A stretch of 64,000 nt of DNA from JAMHWF01 sp035911095 (GTDB lineage Bacteria; Pseudomonadota; Gammaproteobacteria; Burkholderiales; Burkholderiaceae_C). Of this stretch, positions 17,472-25,361 are shown piece by piece (the stretch's first letter is position 1; each line of letters opens with the position of its first letter). Under the pieces are notes generated by a model, which had not been told where the DNA came from, made no database searches, and saw nothing but the letters and a program-made list of their open reading frames with translations. Both the position numbers and the translations under genes were made by a program. Location: positions 1 through 64,000 of the forward strand of contig JAMHWF010000123.1 of assembly GCA_035911095.1 (NCBI GenBank), read 5' to 3'.

Positions 17472-18632
17472 CTACTTCGCCGCGGCGGCGGCGGGCTCGC
17501 GCTGCGCGAGCAGCTTGTCGAGCACCGTCTCGAGGTGGCCGACGCTGCGCGGCAGGTCGTGCCACTTGTCGAGGCCGAAGAGACCGATGCGGAAGGTCGA
17601 GAAGTCGACCGGCTCGTCGCATTGCAGCGGCACGCCGGCGGCGAGCTGCAGGCCTTCGGCGATGAACTTCTTCGCGCTCTGGAAGCCCGGGTCGTCGGTG
17701 TAGCTGACGACCACGCCCGGCGCCTGGTAGCCCTCGGCGGCGACGCTCCTGATGCCGCGCTTGACGAGCATCGCGCGCACCGCGCGGCCGAGCGCGAACT
17801 GCTCGCCGCGCAGCTTCTCGAAGCCGTAGTCGCGCGACTCGAACATCGCGTCACGCGTGCGCAGCAGCGCGTCGGTCGGCATCGTCGTGTGGTACGCGTG
17901 GGCGCCGCCTTCGTAGGTCTCCATGATCTGCAGCCACTTGCGCAGGTCGCAGGCGAAGCTGGTGCTGGTGGTCTGCTCGATGCGCTCGCGCGCCGTGGCG
18001 TCGAGCATCACGAAGGCGCAGCCGGGCGAGCCGCTCCAGCCCTTCTGCGGCGCGCTCACCAGCACGTCGATGCCCAGCGCCGCCATGTCGACCCAGACTG
18101 CGCCCGAGGCGATGCAGTCGAGCACGAAGAGGCCGCCCACCTCGTGCACCGCATGGGCGACGCGCTTCAGGTAGTCGTCGGGCAGCAGGATGCCGGAGGC
18201 GGTCTCGACGTGCGGCGCGAAGACGACATCGGGCTGCGTCTCGCGGATCGCGGCGATCACCTCCTCGACCGGCGGCGGCACCCAGGGCTGTTGCCGCCCG
18301 GGGCCGGTGGGGCGGGCCTTCAGCACCACCGAGCCGGCGTCGATCGCGCCCATCTCGAGGATCTGCGTCCAGCGGTAGCTGAACCAGCCGTTGCGGATCA
18401 CGAGCGTCTTCCTGCCGGTGGCGAACTGGCGCGCGACCGCCTCCATGCCGAAGCTGCCGCTGCCGGGGATCACCACCGCCGAACGCGCGTGGTAGACCTC
18501 CTTCAGCACGCCGGAGATGTCGCGCATCACCTGCTGGAACTTGCGCGACATGTGGTTCAGCGCGCGGTCGGTGTAGACGACCGAGTACTCGAGCAGGCCA
18601 TCGGGATCGACATCGGGGCGCAGGGCAGGCAT
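17472..18632 (-). CDS. Class V aminotransferase (alanine/serine-glyoxylate type)
   Basis: A PLP-dependent class V aminotransferase of 386 residues, related to alanine-glyoxylate and serine-glyoxylate aminotransferases. Visible features are VVIPGSGSFGMEAVARQF (cofactor phosphate region), VLDCIASGAVWVDMAALGID with the PLP-ring aspartate, and the lysine in VLVSAPQKGWSGSPGC. ATG at 18632 is chosen; upstream in-frame codons encode a low-quality arginine-rich tail. Serine-glyoxylate aminotransferase is part of the serine cycle in methylotrophs, but no other serine-cycle gene is seen here, so a different amino donor is possible. Confidence 0.85.
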   Translation of the reverse strand: MPALRPDVDPDGLLEYSVVYTDRALNHMSRKFQQVMRDISGVLKEVYHARSAVVIPGSGSFGMEAVARQFATGRKTLVIRNGWFSYRWTQILEMGAIDAGSVVLKARPTGPGRQQPWVPPPVEEVIAAIRETQPDVVFAPHVETASGILLPDDYLKRVAHAVHEVGGLFVLDCIASGAVWVDMAALGIDVLVSAPQKGWSGSPGCAFVMLDATARERIEQTTSTSFACDLRKWLQIMETYEGGAHAYHTTMPTDALLRTRDAMFESRDYGFEKLRGEQFALGRAVRAMLVKRGIRSVAAEGYQAPGVVVSYTDDPGFQSAKKFIAEGLQLAAGVPLQCDEPVDFSTFRIGLFGLDKWHDLPRSVGHLETVLDKLLAQREPAAAAAK

Positions 18633-18838
18633 GGCGGCATCCTTCGGCGCGCGGCGGCGCCATCGTCGCAAAGGGGGCGGGGAGCTTAGCACCGCGAGGT
18701 GTCGATGCCCCGGTACCGCCGGCGCTGTCCCTGGGCCCGGTGCGGGCTGCGCATGTCGTTAGACTGCCCGCCGAACAGCCAAGAGCCCGCGGGGCCGCCC
18801 GAAGGGCGCATCCCCAGGGCGCAGCCCGAAGGACTCCA

Positions 18839-19420
18839 GTGAACGATCGCCCTTACATCGTCGGACTCGGCGGCACCACGCGCACGGGCTCGACGGTCGA
18901 GCGGGCGCTGGCCGCCACCCTCGGCCACGCCGAACGCCTGGGCTGCGAGACCGTGCTGCTCGGCTGCGACGCCTTGCCGCAGGAGGCCTACGACCCCTCG
19001 CGCGTCGAGCGCAGCGCGCGCGCGCTGGCCCTGGTGGCGGCGCTGCGCCGGGCCGACGGCGTGCTGATCGCGACACCGGCCTATCACGGCGGCATCTCGG
19101 GCCTGGTGAAGAACGCGGTCGACTTCGTCGAGGACATGCGCGACGACCCGCGCGCCTACCTGTCCGGTCGCGCGGTCGGCTGCATCGTCAGCGCCGACGG
19201 GCCGCAGGGCCTGGGCTCGACGCTGGCGGCGATGCGTTCGATCGTCCACGCGCTGCGCGGCTGGCCGACGCCCTATGCCGCGGCGATCAACGGGCGCCCG
19301 CGGCCCTTCCTTTCGCCCGAGGGGCAGGACGACCCGGCCGCCGTCGAGGCCTGCGAAAGGGTCGCCGGCGAGGTCGTCGCCTTCGCGCGCATGGCCCGCG
19401 CCGCGGCCGCGCGAGGCTGA
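18839..19420 (+). CDS. NADPH-dependent FMN reductase family protein
   Basis: A 193-residue flavodoxin-fold reductase. The FMN phosphate loop is GLGGTTRTGSTVERAL near the N-terminus, and the flavin-binding segment TPAYHGGISGLVKNAVDFVED is characteristic of the SsuE/ChrR family. I chose GTG at 18839 (VNDRPYIVGLGG). It is the first of three closely spaced rightward genes with gaps of about 30 bases, followed by a TIR protein and a retropepsin-PDZ protein. Whether they act together is unknown. Confidence 0.85.
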   Translation: MNDRPYIVGLGGTTRTGSTVERALAATLGHAERLGCETVLLGCDALPQEAYDPSRVERSARALALVAALRRADGVLIATPAYHGGISGLVKNAVDFVEDMRDDPRAYLSGRAVGCIVSADGPQGLGSTLAAMRSIVHALRGWPTPYAAAINGRPRPFLSPEGQDDPAAVEACERVAGEVVAFARMARAAAARG

Positions 19421-19450
19421 GGGGCCGCGCGTCGGCCTGCTGCGGCGCGC

Positions 19451-20386
19451 ATGAAAGTCTTCCTCAGCCACGCCACCGAGACCAAGCCGCGGGTGCGCCA
19501 GATCGCCGCCTGCTTCCCGGCCCACGTCGAGGTCTGGCTCGACCAGGACGAGCTCGCCACCGGCGTGCGCCTGCCCGAGCACATCGGCGGCGCGATCAAC
19601 GACGAGTGCGACTTCGTGCTGGTCTTCGTCGACCGCCACGCCATCGAGTCCGAGTGGGTGCGGCGCGAGGTCGGCATGGCCCTGATGCGCGAGGGCGACC
19701 TGCGCCGCACCTTCCTGCTGCCGGTGCTGCTCGAGCCGCTCGCCGCGGAACTGCCGAAGCTCGGCGACCTCGGCGAGCGCGTCTTCTTCGACGCCACCGA
19801 CGCCACGCCGGAGGGCGTGCGCCGCACCGGCGAGCGCATCGCGGGCGAGCTCTTCGCGCTGGCCAGCCGGCTCGTCGAGACGCTGCGCTCGAGCGGCCGG
19901 CGCCAGATGCTGGCCGACTTCAACCGCGAGCTGACCGAGTTCAAGCAGGTCGCCTTCATGTGGCTGGCCACGCTGGGCAACCCGCTGGCGATGCTCTCGA
20001 CCAACCAGGAGGCCTTCGACCGCGTGCGCGAGGCGGTGGCGCGCTACAACGAGGTGGCCGACCGCTTCATCCCGCGGCTCGACCTGCACCGCGAGCGGCT
20101 GTGCACCGCCTGGAGCCACTACCGTCGGCTGACGCAGGACATCCGCGACGCGATGGACCTGATCGAGAACGAGGTCTACCGTGGTGCGCTGTACCGGCTC
20201 AACGAGATCCACGAAATGATCCACGCGCTCGACCTCGCGCACGAGGCCAAGGCCCCCGACGTCGCCGCCCGCGAGGCGGCGCTCGAGCCGCAGAAGGAGG
20301 CGCTGCTCGCGCAGGCGGCGGCGGCGCTGGAGAGGATGTCGACCCGCTCGACCGATCTCGTGGCCGAGATCGAGCGCGAGATCTGA
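19451..20386 (+). CDS. TIR-domain protein with C-terminal helical domain
   Basis: A 311-residue protein with an N-terminal TIR domain (residues 1-140) and a largely helical C-terminal region. MKVFLSHATE begins the first strand, VWLDQDELATG is a BB-loop-like region, and SEWVRREVG supplies Trp69 and Glu73, matching the catalytic-glutamate motif of NAD-cleaving TIR domains. Bacterial TIR proteins often act in antiviral defence or as toxins. The C-terminal part (150-311) is rich in charged helices and matches no domain I recognise; it may be a sensor or oligomerisation module. It is co-directional with the flavin reductase and protease genes. Confidence 0.75.
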   Translation: MKVFLSHATETKPRVRQIAACFPAHVEVWLDQDELATGVRLPEHIGGAINDECDFVLVFVDRHAIESEWVRREVGMALMREGDLRRTFLLPVLLEPLAAELPKLGDLGERVFFDATDATPEGVRRTGERIAGELFALASRLVETLRSSGRRQMLADFNRELTEFKQVAFMWLATLGNPLAMLSTNQEAFDRVREAVARYNEVADRFIPRLDLHRERLCTAWSHYRRLTQDIRDAMDLIENEVYRGALYRLNEIHEMIHALDLAHEAKAPDVAAREAALEPQKEALLAQAAAALERMSTRSTDLVAEIEREI

Positions 20387-20416
20387 GCGACCGCCCGAGC
20401 GAAGCCCGGACCCGGC

Positions 20417-21835
20417 ATGTCGACGCGCCGTGACACGCTGATCGCTGCCGCCGGGGCGGCGCTGGCCGGCGGGCCGGGCGCCGCCGCCCTCGGCGCGCTC
20501 GGCCTCTGGGGCGCCCGCGTGGCGGCGACCGGCGCCTTGGCGCAGGGGCGGCCCGCGGCCGCGCAGCACGAGGACGCGCCGGGCGCCGCAGCCACGCAGC
20601 CCACCCCGTCCGCTCAGCCCGCCCAGGCGAGCCAGAGCCGGCCGGCAGAGCCGTCCGCCGCCAGCGCGCCCAGCGTCAGGCTGCACCGCCTGCGCACAGG
20701 CGACCTGGGCGGCCTGCTGGCGGTCGAGGTGGCGATCGAGGCGCATGACGAGGACGCCAGCGGTCCGGGCGCGACGCGCGGCCTCTGGCTCGTCGACTCG
20801 GGCTCGACCGCGCACCTGATCGACCGCGCGCTCGCGCTGCGCCTCGGGCTCGAGGGCGCCGGCAGCGTCGAGCTGGCGACGGCCGGCGGGCGCCAGCGCG
20901 TCGAGCGCGTCTGGCTGCCGCCGCTGCGCCTCGCCGAGGCGGGGATCGGCCCCGCGATCGGCCCCAAGATCGGCCCCAGGATCGGCGCCGCGCAGGCGCT
21001 GGCGGTCGACCTGCAGGCGGTGCGCGACGTGGCCGGTGACGCGGTGCAGGGCCTGCTCGGCGCGCCGCTGCTGGCCGGGCGCGTCGCCCGCTTCGACCTC
21101 GCCGCCGGCACCCTGGCGCTCGACGTCGAGCCCTGGCCGGCGGCACAGGGCGCGGTCGAGGTGCCGCTGCGCGCGAGCGGCGGCCTCGTCGCCTTCGAGC
21201 CGCAGCTGGCGCCGGGCATCGCCGGCGACTGCCTGTTCGACACCGGCAACGCGGGCTCGGTCGTGCTCTTCGCCCACGCGGCCGAGCGCCTGGTGCGCGA
21301 CCGCCATCTGCCGATGCTCGTCTCGCGCGAGCTCGGCGGCGTGGTCGAGGTCGCCTATGCGCGCAGCGCCGAGGCGGCGATCGGCAGCTACCGCCGGCGC
21401 GAGGTGCCGATCGCGCTCGAGCGCGGCGGCAGCGCGCGCCGCGGCGGCCACTTCGACCGCCTGCTCGGCAGCGTCGGCGTCGCGCTGTTCGAGGGCGCGG
21501 CCTTCACGCTCGACCTGAAGGGCGGGCGGCTGCAGATCCTCGGCGGTGCGGCCGCCGGCAGCGCGCTGCCGGGCGGCTTCGGCTTCGCGGTGACGCGCCA
21601 CCACGACGGCCGGCTGATGCTCGACCGCGTGCTGCAGGGCGGGCCGGCCGAGCGGGCCGGCCTGCAGCCGGGCGACCTGCTGGCCGGCCTCGACGGCGGC
21701 CTGGCCCCGACCGCGCCGGCGGTGCTCTGGGGCGCGCTGCACGGGCGCGACGACGCAATGTTCGAGCTCGAGCGTGACAGCCGGCGCTGGCAGGCGCGGC
21801 TGGCGCGGGCGGTGTTCTTTCCGCTGCTGGGCTGA
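20417..21835 (+). CDS. Secreted retropepsin-like aspartic protease with PDZ domain
   Basis: A 472-residue protein with an N-terminal hydrophobic export segment (residues 9-42) and a Pro/Ala/Gln-rich linker. It then has two retropepsin-like halves: WLVDSGSTAHLID with Asp127 and CLFDTGNAGSVVL with Asp275. A C-terminal PDZ domain (about 395-460) contains VLQGGPAERAGLQPGDLLAGLDG. It is probably a periplasmic protease or peptide-binding protein. A run of 12-base repeats encoding Ile-Gly-Pro-x sits inside the first half. Its start lies 30 bases after the TIR gene. Confidence 0.75.
   Translation: MSTRRDTLIAAAGAALAGGPGAAALGALGLWGARVAATGALAQGRPAAAQHEDAPGAAATQPTPSAQPAQASQSRPAEPSAASAPSVRLHRLRTGDLGGLLAVEVAIEAHDEDASGPGATRGLWLVDSGSTAHLIDRALALRLGLEGAGSVELATAGGRQRVERVWLPPLRLAEAGIGPAIGPKIGPRIGAAQALAVDLQAVRDVAGDAVQGLLGAPLLAGRVARFDLAAGTLALDVEPWPAAQGAVEVPLRASGGLVAFEPQLAPGIAGDCLFDTGNAGSVVLFAHAAERLVRDRHLPMLVSRELGGVVEVAYARSAEAAIGSYRRREVPIALERGGSARRGGHFDRLLGSVGVALFEGAAFTLDLKGGRLQILGGAAAGSALPGGFGFAVTRHHDGRLMLDRVLQGGPAERAGLQPGDLLAGLDGGLAPTAPAVLWGALHGRDDAMFELERDSRRWQARLARAVFFPLLG
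20945..20989 (+). repeat. In-frame 12-base tandem repeat (Ile-Gly-Pro-x)
   Basis: Three units ATCGGCCCC plus three variable bases (20945-20956, 20957-20968, 20969-20980) and a partial fourth unit encode IGPA, IGPK, IGPR, IGA. The repeat lies in the first protease half and keeps the frame, so it could vary in copy number without destroying the protein. Confidence 0.75.
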
Positions 21836-21914
21836 ACGGGCGCGGCCACCGCCACGCCTTCATCCGTGGCAGCGCGCCGCGTGGCTGGACAGGGTTGCGT
21901 ACCCCGCATAGACT

Positions 21915-21933
21915 TCTGACTTGTCAGGTCAGA
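21915..21933. promoter_or_regulatory. Inverted repeat upstream of the toxin-antitoxin operon
   Basis: TCTGAC and GTCAGA form a perfect inverted repeat with a seven-base spacer, and a nested CTGAC-TT-GTCAG also occurs. It ends 23 bases before the antitoxin start, where the antitoxin's own operator is expected in autoregulated modules. Direct evidence is only the symmetry and position. Confidence 0.5.
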
Positions 21934-21956
21934 TGTGTCGAATTTCAGGAGTACGG

Positions 21957-22208
21957 ATGCAAAGCTGGCAGATGCAGGCAGCCAAGGCGCGTTTCTCGGA
22001 ACTGGTCAAGCATGCGGCCCAGCAGGGGCCGCAGGAGATCACCTTGCACGGCCGGTCGGTGGCGGTGGTGGTGTCGCGCGAACTGTTCGACCGACTCTCG
22101 GGTAATGAACAGTCTCTGGTCGAGTTCATGCGCGCGTCACCGCTGCACGATCACGACGAAATCGCCTTCGAGCGCGATCGTGGGCTGCCGCGCGAAGTCG
22201 CGTTTTGA
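21957..22208 (+). CDS. Phd/YefM-type antitoxin
   Basis: An 83-residue antitoxin. The N-terminal MQSWQMQAAKARFSELVKHA and ITLHGRSVAVVVSRELFDRL fit the Phd/YefM fold, which dimerises and binds operator DNA, and the C-terminal tail neutralises the toxin. ATG at 21957 follows a TTTCAGGAGTACGG ribosome site. The gene overlaps the PIN-domain toxin start by four bases (TTGA), so the two are translationally coupled. Confidence 0.88.
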   Translation: MQSWQMQAAKARFSELVKHAAQQGPQEITLHGRSVAVVVSRELFDRLSGNEQSLVEFMRASPLHDHDEIAFERDRGLPREVAF

Positions 22209-22627
22209 GCTACCTCGTCGACACCAATGTGCTGTCCGAACTGCGTCGGCGCCAAGCCGATGCGCGCGTGGTGGCGTGGATGCAATTGCGGCCGCGCCAG
22301 TCGCTGTACCTGAGCGTGCTGAGCCTGGGCGAGATCCGCAAGGGCATCGAAGGCGTGACCGATCCGGCCTTCCGCCAGGCCCTCACCGACTGGCTGGAAG
22401 CCGACCTGCCCAACTACTTCGTCGGCCGACTGCTTGGCATAGATGCCGCGGTCGCCGACCGCTGGGGCCGCCTGCAAGCGAGTGCCGGGCGTACGCTGCC
22501 GGTGATCGACGGCCTGCTCGCCGCCACAGCGCTTCAGCATGACCTGAGCTTGGTGACGCGCAACGTCCGCGACTTCGACGGCCTGGGCCTGCAACTGGTC
22601 GATCCTTGGTCAGGCCCCCCGGGCTGA
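22205..22627 (+). CDS. PIN-domain ribonuclease toxin (VapC/FitB type)
   Basis: A 140-residue PIN-domain RNase. The acidic metal-binding set is visible: Asp in MSYLVDTNVLSEL, Glu in LSLGEIRKGIE, Asp in LPVIDGLLAATAL and Asp in TRNVRDFDGL. It begins with TTG at 22205 overlapping the antitoxin stop. Such toxins cleave tRNA, rRNA or mRNA when the antitoxin is degraded. Pairing of a Phd-type antitoxin with a PIN toxin is common. Downstream lies a broken paiB remnant. Confidence 0.9.
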   Translation: MSYLVDTNVLSELRRRQADARVVAWMQLRPRQSLYLSVLSLGEIRKGIEGVTDPAFRQALTDWLEADLPNYFVGRLLGIDAAVADRWGRLQASAGRTLPVIDGLLAATALQHDLSLVTRNVRDFDGLGLQLVDPWSGPPG

Positions 22628-22678
22628 GCGCGGCGACGTATCGTCGACAGTCCACCAACTCACCGCCACGCCGCCGCC

Positions 22679-22848
22679 ATGTACGTCCTCCGCACTTCGC
22701 CGAAGACCGACCCGCGGCCCTGCAGCGGATCATCCGCGAGCACCCGCTCGGCCTGCTGGTGACGCACGGACCCGAGGGGCTGGATGCCAACGCGCTCGAC
22801 GCCCGCGGGCACGACGAGTTGGCGCGCCGCATGCGCGAGGCCGGCTGA
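22679..22848 (+). pseudogene. Remnant of PaiB-type FMN-binding negative regulator
   Basis: A start ATGTACGT is followed, one base out of frame, by coding for PPHFAEDRPAALQRIIREH and PLGLLVTHGPEGLDAN, the unmistakable N-terminus of PaiB-family proteins. Restoring one base near 22687 would give the family start MYVPPHFAED. After GLDAN the similarity ends abruptly and only about 19 more codons precede TGA, against a usual total of about 210. The gene is therefore both frameshifted and truncated or internally deleted. Confidence 0.7.
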
Positions 22849-22871
22849 CGGCAGCCGCGCCGCGACGCCGC

Positions 22872-23186
22872 TCAGGTGGTGAGCTTCAGGCCGACGATCC
22901 CGGCGAGGATCAGGCCGATGCAGAGCAGGCGCGAGACGGTCGCCGGCTCGTTGAAGAGCAGCATGCCGAGGCCGACCGTGCCAACCGCTCCGATGCCGGT
23001 CCACACCGCATAGGCGGTGCCGACGGGCAGCGTCCTCATCGAGAGGCCGAGCAGGCCGATACTGGCGACGATTGCGGTCAGGGTGCCGACCGTCGGCCAC
23101 AGGCGCGTGAAGCCCTCGGTGTATTTGAGTCCGATCGCCCAGCAGATTTCGAGCAGACCGGCGATGACGAGCACGACCCAGGCCAA
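22872..23186 (-). CDS. gdx: Guanidinium exporter Gdx (SugE), SMR family
   Basis: A 104-residue small multidrug resistance protein with four membrane helices. The conserved glutamate is in AGLLEICWAIGLKY, and the SugE-type signature GFTRLWPTVGT distinguishes it from EmrE-like quaternary-amine pumps. Gdx proteins export guanidinium in exchange for protons as an antiparallel dimer. It starts with TTG at 23186 after a strong GGAGGTG site. Two ACGA-loop hairpins immediately upstream form a guanidine-II riboswitch, which strongly supports this function over general drug efflux. Confidence 0.92.
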   Translation of the reverse strand: MAWVVLVIAGLLEICWAIGLKYTEGFTRLWPTVGTLTAIVASIGLLGLSMRTLPVGTAYAVWTGIGAVGTVGLGMLLFNEPATVSRLLCIGLILAGIVGLKLTT

Positions 23187-23221
23187 GGGGCCACCTCCGG
23201 GCGCCCAGACGCCACGTTGCG

Positions 23222-23267
23222 CGGGTCGTCCCGGGCGGGGGGTGATGCGGGCAGGGTCGTCCCTGCC
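23222..23267 (-). ncRNA. Guanidine-II riboswitch (mini-ykkC) in the gdx leader
   Basis: In the mRNA sense (minus strand) a seven-base-pair hairpin GGCAGGG-ACGA-CCCTGCC (23267-23250) is followed after 16 bases by a second hairpin CGGG-ACGA-CCCG (23233-23222). Paired stem-loops with identical ACGR tetraloops are the defining structure of guanidine-II riboswitches, in which the two loops pair and each binds guanidinium. The element lies 35 bases before the start of a Gdx/SugE exporter gene, its typical target. A translational control mode is likely because the ribosome site follows closely. Confidence 0.85.
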
Positions 23268-23435
23268 GGTTCGGCGCCGGACAACTGCAGCGGCCGAAAT
23301 GTCGGGGCCTCGTCCGCCGAGGCCGCGGCCACTATAGGCGGCCTCGCGCCGCAGCCGAAGGCCCGGCGGTCCTTGCCCCCAGGCGGCCTGGGTGGTAGCG
23401 GCGCAACGGCCGGCTGTCGGCTGTCGGCCGGGACC

Positions 23436-24227
23436 TCAGGGGCAGGCCGGCAGCCCGCCCGGATCGCGCTCGCGCTGCAGCTTGAGCGTGCCGGGCGCGC
23501 CGCTGACCTCGATGCCCGAGATGCCGACGTAGCGCCCGGCCGTCCACGCGGAGGTGCCGACAGTGAGCGAGACGACGTCGTCGTAGATGCCTTGCGACAG
23601 GTCGGCGGCCTGGCGCACCAGGCTCACCTGGCTGCCGGTGAGGGCGCCGTCGCGCAGCTCGCAGCCGGTCTGCACGAGGCGGTTGGCGTCGGTCGGGTCC
23701 TGGGTCGAGTCGTCGCGGAAGCGGATGCGCCGCGCCGGGTCGTCGATGTCGGTCCAGACACCCGTCGCCAGCGAGGGGTTGAAGGTGCCGAAGTACAGCA
23801 CCGTCGCGCCGTTGTCAGAGACCACCTTGTTGACGCTGCCGTCGGCGAAGCGGCCCTGGAAGCAGCTGCCGAGGTCGATGCGGTCGCGCCGCACCCAGCC
23901 GACGAGGTTGGCGCAGCCGCCCGCGCCGAGGTCGCTCTCGGCGCTGCTCTTCACGCTGTACTCGGGCGTGTAGTAGACCTGCCAGGGGTTGCCGTTGGCG
24001 TCGACGTCGACCTGCAGGTTGATGCGCCTGCCGTCGTCGCTGCCGTCGATGCGGCCGTCGCCGTTGCTGTCGACCGAGAAGTCGCCGCCGGCGGCCCCGA
24101 TGACGCCGAGCACCGCGGCGGTCTCGCCGCCGCAGGCAGCGAGCAGCAGCGCGGCGGTCGCGAGGGCACAGGCGCCGCGCAGCGGCCGCGTGGCGAGCCT
24201 GAGGTCTCCAATCCTGTCGATGGGCAT
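23436..24227 (-). CDS. Putative lipoprotein with dockerin/EF-hand-like calcium motif
   Basis: A 263-residue exported protein. The signal ends with LLLAACGGE, a clear lipobox with Cys as the lipid-acceptor. A calcium-loop-like segment, DSNGDGRIDGSDDG, follows at about residues 53-66. The rest is beta-rich and shows no family I recognise. ATG at 24227 is chosen. No operon partner is evident; it precedes the gdx leader by about 170 bases on the same strand but with its own orientation-independent context. Confidence 0.6.
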   Translation of the reverse strand: MPIDRIGDLRLATRPLRGACALATAALLLAACGGETAAVLGVIGAAGGDFSVDSNGDGRIDGSDDGRRINLQVDVDANGNPWQVYYTPEYSVKSSAESDLGAGGCANLVGWVRRDRIDLGSCFQGRFADGSVNKVVSDNGATVLYFGTFNPSLATGVWTDIDDPARRIRFRDDSTQDPTDANRLVQTGCELRDGALTGSQVSLVRQAADLSQGIYDDVVSLTVGTSAWTAGRYVGISGIEVSGAPGTLKLQRERDPGGLPACP

Positions 24228-24464
24228 GTGGTGCTCGCCTGTCGTGCGCGCCGGGAGCCGGCGGGCGGGAATCCTAAGTCCGCCGCCTGGCCGCCACAAG
24301 CACGACGTGGGCCCGTGGGCGCCGCGTGGCGGCGCCCGCCGTCACCGGCCCTTCCTACGACGAGGCGAAGGCCTGCGGCCTTCCGATGGATCGTGAGGAA
24401 ACCGTGAGGACCTGCCCGGGCGGCGCCCGCAAGGTCGGGCCCCCATGAACCACAGGAGCCTTCG

Positions 24465-25339
24465 ATGTCCCACCTGCACGCCGCCCGGCCGAGAGGGTCG
24501 CCTTTCCTGGTCGCCTGGCTCGCGCTGGCGCTTTTCCTCTGTTGCGTCGTCCGTGAGGCAGGGGCAGCGCAAGCCTTCTCGAGAGTGACGAGCATTGCGT
24601 CCTCGTTGCCCGAGGTCGTGTTCGAGCCCAACGTGTACCGGCTGGTCGACTGGAATCGCGACGGCCATCCGGATCTCGTCCACATCAAGACGGTGACGGG
24701 CAGCGGCGCCACCCAGGTGCACATCTACGACGGCGCCAGCAAGTACCAGCGCGCGCTGCTCAGTGCTTCGACGGCGCTGCACGAGGTCACGCGCGCAGGC
24801 ATCGCGACGGCGTCCTCGATGTCTTCGCGATCAAGAAGTACATGACGGGCACCGGCTCGACCGAGGTGCATGTGCTGGATGGGCGGCGCGGCTTCCAGTC
24901 GTTCCTGCTGCAGACAGGCACGCTGCTGCACGAGACCGGCGAAGACTTCGACTTCAGCGTCGTGGACCTGACGCTGAACGGCCGCACCGACGGGCGGCTC
25001 GACCTGCTCGCGATCAAGAAGTGGAACACCGCCGGCAGCGTCGAGGTGCACGTGCTGTCCGGCGCGCATCGGTTCGGGCGCTGGGTGCTGCAGACCGGCA
25101 CGGCGATTCCTGCCGTCCAGCACAACATCCATTCGTACGCCCAGGTCGTCCGGTCGGCGACCACCGGCTTTCCTCAGCTGGCGATCGTCAACCGATCGGC
25201 GTTTCCGGGCGGGACGCACCAGCCAGGTTCGGTCTACTACCTCAACGGGACGCCGTTGAACTGGAACGGCGGCTTCCATGGGTTCATCCAGGGCGGCAGC
25301 GCGCCGCAGGCCGACGTGACGCTCGGGTACTGCGGCTGA
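24465..25339 (+). pseudogene. Secreted FG-GAP/VCBS-like repeat protein, split by a frameshift
   Basis: Two reading frames form one broken gene. The first (from ATG 24465, with AGGAG before it) has a signal peptide and the repeat DWNRDGHPDLVHIKT. At about 24799 the frame shifts: inserting one base restores HRDGVLDVFAIKKYMTGTG, which continues with EVHVLDG repeats to 25339. Repeats with D-x-x-x-D-G-x-x-D-L are typical of FG-GAP/VCBS beta-propeller proteins that bind calcium and act outside the cell. The lesion may be genuine or a sequence error. It converges with mxaD, with 22 bases between them. Confidence 0.65.
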
Positions 25340-25361
25340 TCGTCCACGGCCGCCATCGCGC

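Noticed and set aside
23187..23340. Guanidine-I (ykkC) riboswitch in the gdx leader
   Set aside because: The conserved guanidine-I core was not found; the two ACGA-loop hairpins fit the guanidine-II class instead.
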